Source: Candidatus Poseidoniaceae archaeon (lineage in GTDB: Archaea > Thermoplasmatota > Poseidoniia > Poseidoniales > Poseidoniaceae). Taken from it: 11,435 nt of DNA. Made by a program: the position numbers and the translations under genes. Positions 6,372 through 11,435 of the stretch are shown here, piece by piece; the first letter of the stretch is position 1; the number at the start of each line of letters is the position of its first letter. Under the pieces are notes generated by a model. It had not been told where the DNA came from, ran no database searches, and worked only from the letters and a program-made list of their open reading frames with translations. Where the stretch lies: NCBI GenBank assembly GCA_029250305.1, contig JAQXFM010000281.1, positions 1 through 11,435 on the forward strand, read 5' to 3'.

Positions 6372-7622
6372 ATGAGCGACTGGAGTTCAAAGAATCCATA
6401 CATGTCCGAAATCACTGAGAATTACATTCTCAACGGCAAGGGCTCGAAAAAAGAAACTCGACATATTGTGTTCGCATTGGGCGACTCGGGATTGGACTAC
6501 AAGGTCGGTGACGCACTCGGCGTTCTTGCTGAAAACCCGCCTCACATTGTTGAGGAAATAATCGAAGCACAAGGCTGGGACCGAACTGCTCTTGTCGAAA
6601 CTCACAACGGCGAGCGTGACCTTTACACGGCGCTTAAGAAGGATTTCGAAGTCCACATGGCAAACAAGAAATTCGTCAACTCCCTTGCAAACAAGGTTGT
6701 CTCAAGCGGCATGCGAATTTCTCTTTCAATCGTTTCTCGAACCCGAAACGGCGAAGAATGGTCTGCCAACACCTCGGGTGAAACGCCACCTGGCCTTGCC
6801 CCAAACCAACCATCTGACGATCCTGTCGCTAAAGTCGAGGCATTAGTCGATGATGCAAAAGCAATCGAAGACTACCTGTGGACACGAGACTACATCGACA
6901 TCATGCGAGAGTTCGACGTCAAGTACTCCCCCGAAGAATTCCTTGAACTTGCAGACCGATTGAAACCTCGTCTCTACTCAATCGCTTCCTCACACGACGC
7001 ACACCCTGGCTTTGTCGAGCTCACTGTTGGTATCGTTCGATTCGAATACAACGGACGGCCCCGTGGCGGCTTGTGCACCCAATTCATGGCTGATGAAATC
7101 GATACGACAGGCGCTCCAATCGGTGTGTTCATGTCCCCTACCAAATCGTTCATCTTGCCAGATGACAAAAGCACGGACATCATCATGGTCGGGCCAGGTA
7201 CTGGCATCGCACCGTTCCGCGCCTTCATGGAGCAACGTGTTTTCGATGGCGGCGAGGGCCGAAATTGGCTGTTCTTCGGCGATCAATCCGCCAAGACCGA
7301 ATTCTACTACAAGGAAACCATCGAAGAATGGATGGACAGTGGTAATCTCTACAAGTTCACAACGGCATGGTCTCGTGACCAAGCCGAGAAAATTTATGTT
7401 CAGCATCGCCTGATTGAACACGGTGCAGAAATTTGGGAATGGTTCGAAAACGGCGCCTACTTCTACATCTGTGGTGACAAGCAATACATGGCAAAGGATG
7501 TTCACAGAGCGCTTATTTCGATCGCAGAGGAACACGGCGGCATGTCCAATGATGACGCAACCCACTTCATCGAGAAGACGATGATGCGTGAACAGAAGCG
7601 TTACCTGCGTGACGTGTACTGA
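6372..7622 (+). CDS. CysJ-like NADPH:FAD reductase lacking the flavodoxin domain
   Basis: This 416-residue protein matches the FAD- and NADPH-binding part of sulfite reductase flavoprotein (CysJ) and cytochrome P450 reductase. The FAD motif R200-L-Y-S-I-A-S-S is followed by G-G-L-C-T-Q-F (232-238). The NADPH part shows M-V-G-P-G-T-G-I-A-P-F-R (272-283), F-F-G-D-Q (301-305), and A-W-S-R-D-Q with K340, Y342 and Q344, the usual contacts for the 2'-phosphate, so NADPH is the likely donor. Y-I-C-G-D follows at 365-369. The chain ends in K-R-Y-L-R-D-V-Y, whose terminal tyrosine normally stacks on FAD. No FMN flavodoxin domain precedes it, so electrons must go to a separate flavodoxin, ferredoxin or haem partner. 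A 30-40 residue Pro/Asp-rich insert lies near 125-165. I chose the ATG at 6372, which has GGTGA 4 nt upstream. It is divergent from the desaturase. The acceptor is unknown. Confidence 0.85.
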   Translation: MSDWSSKNPYMSEITENYILNGKGSKKETRHIVFALGDSGLDYKVGDALGVLAENPPHIVEEIIEAQGWDRTALVETHNGERDLYTALKKDFEVHMANKKFVNSLANKVVSSGMRISLSIVSRTRNGEEWSANTSGETPPGLAPNQPSDDPVAKVEALVDDAKAIEDYLWTRDYIDIMREFDVKYSPEEFLELADRLKPRLYSIASSHDAHPGFVELTVGIVRFEYNGRPRGGLCTQFMADEIDTTGAPIGVFMSPTKSFILPDDKSTDIIMVGPGTGIAPFRAFMEQRVFDGGEGRNWLFFGDQSAKTEFYYKETIEEWMDSGNLYKFTTAWSRDQAEKIYVQHRLIEHGAEIWEWFENGAYFYICGDKQYMAKDVHRALISIAEEHGGMSNDDATHFIEKTMMREQKRYLRDVY

Positions 7623-7660
7623 TCCTCACCTCGTTTCTTCCCAAGGCGTTGACAACAGGG

Positions 7661-8122
7661 TCAAGCAGGCAAGGCTCTGCTGATGACGGGAATGCCTCGG
7701 CTCGAAGCAGCATCTTCCATTCGTTTGGTCCATACAGAATCGGGTCCAGGGAACGCAAGCATGTGCGTGGCTCGCTCGAGCATTCGATCAACAAGGCTTG
7801 CCGCAGCTTCCGGTCGCCCACTGTCGGTTGCTGCGTTCGGGCGAGGTACTGACCATGCTTCAGTAAACACAGCAAGTGGGACATTGTTGTTGTCTGCCCA
7901 GCGTTCGGCGAGGTAATCCACGCCGCTAGCACCACCGAGGATAATGAGGTCGGGGTAGTCATTGTACTGAACCCATTCTTCGATTGCATTCTCAAGCCAA
8001 GCGTAATCATAGAATTTTGAATTTCCACAGATTACAAGGTTGACAATTCGTCCATCGTTGTTGAGATCTCGACCTGCTAAGCGGTCGAGGGCTTCGGCTC
8101 CAGTTTGGGGTGTCGGCGTCAT
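7661..8122 (-). CDS. Small SLOG-superfamily (DUF2493-like) protein
   Basis: This 153-residue protein has a Rossmann-like fold. After a 25-residue N-terminal stretch comes the strand V-N-L-V-I-C-G-N-S (27-35). Next are a helix, L-I-I-L-G-G-A-S-G-V-D (59-69), L-A-E-R-W-A (71-76), and N-V-P-L-A-V-F-T-E-A-W (80-90). A G-R-P-E-A-A segment (102-107) precedes R-M-L-E-R-A-T-H-M-L-A-F-P-G (113-126), and the chain ends with G-I-P-V-I-S. This order matches DUF2493/YspA-related SLOG proteins, which bind nucleotide-like ligands and are often linked to stress, nucleotide signalling or mobile elements; no reaction is established for this subgroup. The G-G-x-S/R-G-x-D loop is the expected ligand site. It stands alone: it converges on the CysJ-like gene (38-nt gap) and diverges from the biotin carboxylase gene. 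The start at 8122 is the only ATG before the fold; no strong ribosome-binding site is seen. Confidence 0.78.
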   Translation of the reverse strand: MTPTPQTGAEALDRLAGRDLNNDGRIVNLVICGNSKFYDYAWLENAIEEWVQYNDYPDLIILGGASGVDYLAERWADNNNVPLAVFTEAWSVPRPNAATDSGRPEAAASLVDRMLERATHMLAFPGPDSVWTKRMEDAASSRGIPVISRALPA

Positions 8123-8168
8123 GGTTGGCCAACACTATCCAATCTAATGAAACCTTCTGCCTATTTTG

Positions 8169-8176
8169 CTATAATC
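8169..8176 (-). promoter_or_regulatory. Possible TATA-like element for the SLOG gene
   Basis: In the divergent gap the minus strand reads GATTATAGC about 47-54 nt before the SLOG ATG, leaving a leader of about 25 nt. An alternative AT-rich element lies at 8201-8208. Both are weak consensus matches. Confidence 0.25.
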
Positions 8177-8256
8177 TGTAAGAAAAGGCTCTTTTTGGCG
8201 ACATAAAACGACGCGAAACCGTATTTTTCCACCGCCGTGCGTTACTTTTTCCTACG

Positions 8257-8265
8257 TATGTAAAT
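8257..8265 (+). promoter_or_regulatory. Possible TATA box for the biotin carboxylase gene
   Basis: TATGTAAAT lies about 20-27 nt before the in-frame ATG at 8284 and about 65 nt before the preferred ATG at 8326. A transcript starting near 8284 would either be leaderless for the longer form or give a leader of about 40 nt for the shorter form. Confidence 0.35.
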
Positions 8266-8325
8266 CGCGCTTTCAGGACCCTCATGGACCGTTGGCATCA
8301 TAGGGTAATTGCTCTTCGTTCATCC

Positions 8326-9666
8326 ATGGCGTTCAAGCGAGTGCTGATTGCAAACCGCGGAGAAATCGCACTGCGTATTCTTCGTACCCTTCGAGACATG
8401 GGCATCGAAGCAGCCATTATCCACGGTCGAGAAGACCGGCTCTCCCTTCCTGTTCGACTTGCTGATGTGGCGTACGCAAATAACAAACCAAACCCTTTGG
8501 ACACCTACCTCGACATCGAATCAGTGATCACCGCTGCAAAAGAAATGGGATGTGACGCAGTTCACCCAGGCTACGGATTCTTGGCAGAAAACGCCACATT
8601 TGTTCGTCGACTTCAGGAAGAAGGCATCACATTCATTGGCCCCTCCGCAGATGTCATCACATTGCTTGGTGACAAAATTGAGGCACGAGCCGCCATGGAA
8701 GCCGCTGGTTTGCCCACTGCCAAAGGTTCCTCAGAACCAATTTCAGATGCGGGAGTCGCTTCAACACTCGCCGATGAAATTGGCTACCCTGTCATCATCA
8801 AGGCTGCAGCAGGTGGCGGCGGCATTGGTATGCAAATCGTTGAGCAGGCCTCAGAATTTGAAAGCGCTCTCAAGCTCTGCCAATCACGGGCAAAATCAGC
8901 CTTTGGCGATGAACGGGTGTTCGTGGAAAAGTACATACAAGGCGCTCAGCACGTCGAATTTCAGGTTCTTGGGGATGGGAAGAAAGCCATCCATTTTGGA
9001 GAGCGGTTCTGCTCGATTCAACGCCGTCACCAGAAACTTGTCGAAGAAGGCCCTTGGCTGGATGATGCGAAGCGCCAAGAAATCGGCGATCTGGTTTGCC
9101 GTGGAGCGGAGTCTGTTGGGTACAAAGGCCTTGCAACATTCGAATTCCTCCGAGACGCAAATGGAGATTTCTACTTCCTCGAAGTCAACCCTCGCGTCCA
9201 AGTTGAGCACACCGTTACCGAACTCATCACAGGCTACAACCTCGTCGAACTCGGCATTCGTGTCGCTCAGGGTGAAGACCTTCCTTTGACGCAAGAAGAC
9301 GTCGTGTGGAACGGGCACGCCATTCAGTGCAGATTGAATGCAGAAGACCCTCGCAAGTTCATTCCGAGTCCTGGTCGACTTTGGGAGTGCCATTTCCCTT
9401 CAGGCTACGGTGTTCGAGTTGACACACACGCTCACCCTGGTTACGACATGCCCGGGTGCTTTGATTCACTGCTCGCCAAGTTACTGGTTTGGGGGCGCGA
9501 CAGAGAAGACGCCATACGCAGAATGCGAACCGCTCTTGATGAAACCATGATTACAGGGGTTGAACACCTCATCCCACTTCATCGCAGAATTATGGATGAA
9601 CAGGATTTCCTTGACCGAAACGTCACAATTCAATACATCGACATGCATCAAGAATTGCTTGGATGA
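8326..9666 (+). CDS. accC: Biotin carboxylase subunit of an acyl-CoA carboxylase (AccC/PccA type)
   Basis: This 446-residue protein carboxylates biotin on a carrier protein using ATP and bicarbonate, the first half-reaction of acetyl-/propionyl-CoA carboxylase. It opens with V-L-I-A-N-R-G-E-I-A and has H-P-G-Y-G-F-L-A-E-N (80-89). The ATP-grasp core has the flexible loop A-A-A-G-G-G-G-I-G-M (160-169). Residues equivalent to the catalytic set of E. coli AccC are present: K117, K159, H235 and K237 in R-R-H-Q-K, E286-V-N-P-R290 with E294, and R336 in C-R-L-N-A-E-D-P. The length matches stand-alone AccC, with no biotin-carrier domain. I chose the ATG at 8326; the ATG at 8284 would add 14 residues not usual in the family, although a TATA-like element fits it. 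No carrier (accB) or carboxyltransferase gene is adjacent, so partners must be elsewhere. Whether the substrate is acetyl-CoA or propionyl-CoA cannot be decided from this subunit. Confidence 0.93.
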   Translation: MAFKRVLIANRGEIALRILRTLRDMGIEAAIIHGREDRLSLPVRLADVAYANNKPNPLDTYLDIESVITAAKEMGCDAVHPGYGFLAENATFVRRLQEEGITFIGPSADVITLLGDKIEARAAMEAAGLPTAKGSSEPISDAGVASTLADEIGYPVIIKAAAGGGGIGMQIVEQASEFESALKLCQSRAKSAFGDERVFVEKYIQGAQHVEFQVLGDGKKAIHFGERFCSIQRRHQKLVEEGPWLDDAKRQEIGDLVCRGAESVGYKGLATFEFLRDANGDFYFLEVNPRVQVEHTVTELITGYNLVELGIRVAQGEDLPLTQEDVVWNGHAIQCRLNAEDPRKFIPSPGRLWECHFPSGYGVRVDTHAHPGYDMPGCFDSLLAKLLVWGRDREDAIRRMRTALDETMITGVEHLIPLHRRIMDEQDFLDRNVTIQYIDMHQELLG

Positions 9667-9702
9667 TGCAGCAATACGCCTTCGAGTGTTCTTCTGTAGC
9701 GG

Positions 9703-9709
9703 TATTTTT
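9703..9709 (+). terminator. Possible poly-T termination site after accC
   Basis: A TATTTTT run lies about 37 nt after the accC stop codon, in the accC-kinase spacer. Archaeal transcription can end at short T-runs without a hairpin. A single run is weak evidence. Confidence 0.25.
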
Positions 9710-9737
9710 CACTGCTTGGTGCGCTCAGGGTGCAGAA

Positions 9738-9763
9738 ACAGATGTGCATGAGGCCTCATCTGT
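9738..9763. promoter_or_regulatory. Palindrome upstream of the PfkB-family kinase (possible operator)
   Basis: ACAGATG (9738-9744) is the exact reverse complement of CATCTGT (9757-9763). The inner ATGAGGCCTCAT (9748-9759) is itself a perfect 12-bp palindrome. The element ends 33 nt before the kinase ATG and has no T-tract after it, so a protein-binding operator or a leader hairpin is more likely than a terminator. Confidence 0.45.
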
Positions 9764-9796
9764 CATGTTGAAGTAGGCCCTCCATTTGGATGATGC

Positions 9797-10717
9797 ATGG
9801 ACGTCGTTTTGGTTGGAAGCATAGCATATGATTCGGTTGCCTCACCTGAAGGAGAAGTCGCGAACATGCTCGGTGGCTCGGCTACATATGGCGGCCTTGC
9901 CAGTTCCTTTCACTGCAACCGCCTCGGCCTTGGTACCGTTGGCTTGGTTGGCGTGGTCGGAACGGATTTTCGTGACGAAGACCGCATGGTTCTCGTGAGC
10001 AACGGAGCCGATGTATCAGGGATTGAAACAGCAGACGGTGAAACATTCCGCTGGGAAGGCGCCTATCACGGTTCGATGGCTGAAGCAGAAACGAAAGCTA
10101 CGCATCTGAATGTTTTCGAGCACTTTCAACCAAACGTCCCTTCTCATGCCCAAACGCCAAAAATCACCCTTTGTGCAAACCTCCATCCAGCCCTCCAAGC
10201 CAGTGTTCTTGATCAAACAAAGGCCCAGCGCTTGACCATGCTCGATTCGATGAACTTGTGGATTAACATCGCACGGGAGGAATTGCTTGATGTCATGAAG
10301 AGGGTTGACCTCATCATCATTAACGATGGAGAAGTCAGAATGTTGGCCAATGATGAGAACCTCATTCGTGCCGCACAAACGGTCAAGTCAATGACTGAAG
10401 TTTCCACGCTCGTGGTGAAGCGGGGCGAACATGGTGTTCTTGCCTTCCACGGCCAAGACATCATCGCTTTGCCAGCATTCCCGACAGCGAAGGTTTGTGA
10501 CCCCACTGGGTGCGGCGACACCTTTGCAGGCACGCTTGCTGCATACCTCGCTTTGGGTGAAGGCCCAATCGACCGCGATGAACTTCGTGCGGCCCTCGTT
10601 GCTTCAACCGTTTCTGCTAGTTTCACGTTGGAATCCTTCGGTGTTGAAGCGTTGCAAGGTATGAGCGAGGAAGCATTTGATGCACGAATCGACGAGTTTG
10701 AACGCATCCTTGGCTGA
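9797..10717 (+). CDS. PfkB/ribokinase-family carbohydrate or nucleoside kinase
   Basis: This 306-residue cytoplasmic kinase transfers phosphate from ATP to a sugar or nucleoside hydroxyl. The N-terminus reads V-V-L-V-G-S-I-A-Y-D (3-12), followed by the substrate-side motif L-G-G-S-A-T-Y-G-G (25-33). M-L-D-S-M-N-L-W-I (148-156) and I-I-N-D-G-E (174-179) are typical of one uncharacterised PfkB subgroup. L-V-V-K-R-G-E-H-G (205-213) precedes the family signature D-P-T-G-C-G-D-T-F-A-G (235-245). D241 is the expected catalytic base, and cysteine replaces the usual alanine in G-A-G-D. The length is normal and no truncation is seen. The substrate cannot be named from sequence. The gene lies 130 nt after accC in the same direction, but a T-run and a palindrome in between suggest its own control. 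Its TGA is followed at once by the stop codon of the convergent gene on the other strand. Confidence 0.87.
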   Translation: MDVVLVGSIAYDSVASPEGEVANMLGGSATYGGLASSFHCNRLGLGTVGLVGVVGTDFRDEDRMVLVSNGADVSGIETADGETFRWEGAYHGSMAEAETKATHLNVFEHFQPNVPSHAQTPKITLCANLHPALQASVLDQTKAQRLTMLDSMNLWINIAREELLDVMKRVDLIIINDGEVRMLANDENLIRAAQTVKSMTEVSTLVVKRGEHGVLAFHGQDIIALPAFPTAKVCDPTGCGDTFAGTLAAYLALGEGPIDRDELRAALVASTVSASFTLESFGVEALQGMSEEAFDARIDEFERILG

Positions 10718-11435
10718 TTAAAAGTCGATTCTCGACAGACCAGTTGCCTTGTCGCCAGCGCCAGAATGGGTCACCTCAGTGAGTTCGTCAAAGCTGAGTT
10801 CATCCAGGTCGATCATTGGCGGCATTGTTTCCTTTTCCTGTTCCAACTGCTCGACAATGGTATGCCTTCGACTGACATGTTGTTTGAGTCGGTTCGCTTC
10901 TTCTTCGGGAAGCACGCCACCGTGTTGTTGAGAAAGGTTGGCAACACTGTCCTCCATTTCTTGAATGTGGCTTCTTGAAGAACGCTCTCGAAGCTCGCGT
11001 CCCGAATCTGTGCTCTGCCGGGCTTGTTCGTCTTTTGGAGGGGTGCCTGCAAGCAGTTGACCAGCAAGTGATGCGCCTTCGCTGAGGCCGTTTGTCACAC
11101 CTTTCGTTAGATTGTTGATAAAGCCGCCAACCCGGGACATGGTCGTGCTTCGTGTCCGTTCAATGGTGTATCGCCCAGTTTCGTAGGGCACTCGTTTCTT
11201 AACGACATATTGGGTGTTTTTGATACGTTTCATCTGTGGTTCATCGGGGAGCAGTTCCGCTTCCATAGGTTCATCGTCAACCCTTGCTGCGGCAACTAAA
11301 GATTCAGGTTCTTCATCGAAGATGGACAACTCCTCTTCGAACATGCTGAATTCATCATCATCCATTGGTGGCTGTGCTGTTGTTGGGACATGGGCCCCGT
11401 CAGGACCGACAAAACTTGGAAAGAAGCCCTCAGGT
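10718..11435 (-). CDS. Unrecognised acidic, helical protein, probably cut by the right edge
   Basis: I do not recognise this gene. From an internal ATG at 11365 it encodes 215 residues, but the frame stays open through all 23 upstream codons to the window edge. There is no promoter-like or ribosome-binding sequence before that ATG, so the start probably lies outside. Visible parts are an acidic Asp/Glu/Phe-rich stretch (about the first 45 residues after the ATG) and a basic segment K-R-I-K-N-T-Q-Y-V-V-K-K-R-V. Next is an amphipathic Gly/Leu/Asn-rich segment (G-G-F-I-N-N-L-T-K-G-V-T), then long charged helices likely to form a coiled coil (about 110-180). An acidic tail follows, with L-D-E-L-S-F-D-E-L and a final S-R-I-D-F. 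No transmembrane helix or catalytic motif is visible. The composition suggests a cytoplasmic scaffold or adaptor region; function unknown. The stop abuts the kinase stop with no spacing. Confidence 0.6.
   Translation of the reverse strand, partial: PEGFFPSFVGPDGAHVPTTAQPPMDDDEFSMFEEELSIFDEEPESLVAAARVDDEPMEAELLPDEPQMKRIKNTQYVVKKRVPYETGRYTIERTRSTTMSRVGGFINNLTKGVTNGLSEGASLAGQLLAGTPPKDEQARQSTDSGRELRERSSRSHIQEMEDSVANLSQQHGGVLPEEEANRLKQHVSRRHTIVEQLEQEKETMPPMIDLDELSFDELTEVTHSGAGDKATGLSRIDF

Noticed and set aside
7623..7660. Terminator between the convergent reductase and SLOG genes
   Set aside because: The 38-nt gap has no clear hairpin or long T-run on either strand.
8185..8195. AAAAG/CTTTT inverted repeat as a terminator
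   Set aside because: It lies in a divergent promoter gap with no gene ending there. The AT-only stem is weak and easily due to chance.
1..11435. tRNA, rRNA, CRISPR array, insertion sequence, integrase or phage genes
   Set aside because: I looked for cloverleaf-like stretches, regularly spaced repeats, terminal inverted repeats and transposase motifs and saw none. The non-coding gaps are too short for most of these.

Overview
The window is gene-dense, with roughly half G+C and short intergenic gaps. It carries central and redox metabolism of an aerobic heterotroph. My best guess is a marine planktonic euryarchaeon of the Poseidoniales (Marine Group II) type, held with moderate confidence. The support is archaeal-looking TATA boxes, including one placed for a nearly leaderless mRNA, Shine-Dalgarno motifs of the GGTGA/GAGGTGA kind, and a lipobox-type lipoprotein. 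No ribosomal or other phylogenetic marker is present. A bacterium is not excluded, because most of the enzyme families here are shared with bacteria and the succinate dehydrogenase is of the type best known from Actinobacteria.

Left part, minus strand (6199 down to 2). A CrtI-type phytoene desaturase gene overlaps a thioredoxin-fold lipoprotein gene. After a gap of about 120 bp with a probable promoter come sdhC-sdhA-sdhB, tightly packed with strong ribosome-binding sites and translational coupling. A DoxX-family membrane protein gene follows 11 nt after sdhB. SdhA (flavoprotein), SdhB (iron-sulfur protein) and the single five-helix anchor SdhC make a complete complex II. DoxX probably rides on the same transcript.

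Middle, divergent from the desaturase (plus, 6372-7622). An NADPH-dependent FAD reductase resembles the C-terminal two thirds of the sulfite reductase flavoprotein CysJ but lacks the FMN flavodoxin domain. It shares an intergenic region containing a clear TATA element with the desaturase. It converges on a small SLOG-superfamily (DUF2493-like) protein (minus, 7661-8122).

Right part. A biotin carboxylase (plus, 8326-9666) has all the catalytic residues I checked, but no carboxyltransferase or biotin carrier gene lies beside it. After a 130-bp spacer holding a notable palindrome comes a PfkB-family sugar/nucleoside kinase (plus, 9797-10717). Its stop codon directly abuts the stop codon of a convergent, unrecognised acidic and helical protein (minus), whose reading frame stays open to the right edge and is probably truncated by the window.

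No RNA genes, CRISPR array, insertion sequence or prophage signature was seen. The window is mostly ordinary metabolism. The points most worth a second look are the Cys/His-rich SdhC, the flavodoxin-less CysJ paired divergently with a carotenoid-type desaturase, the stand-alone SLOG protein, the palindrome before the kinase, and the unknown gene at the right edge.
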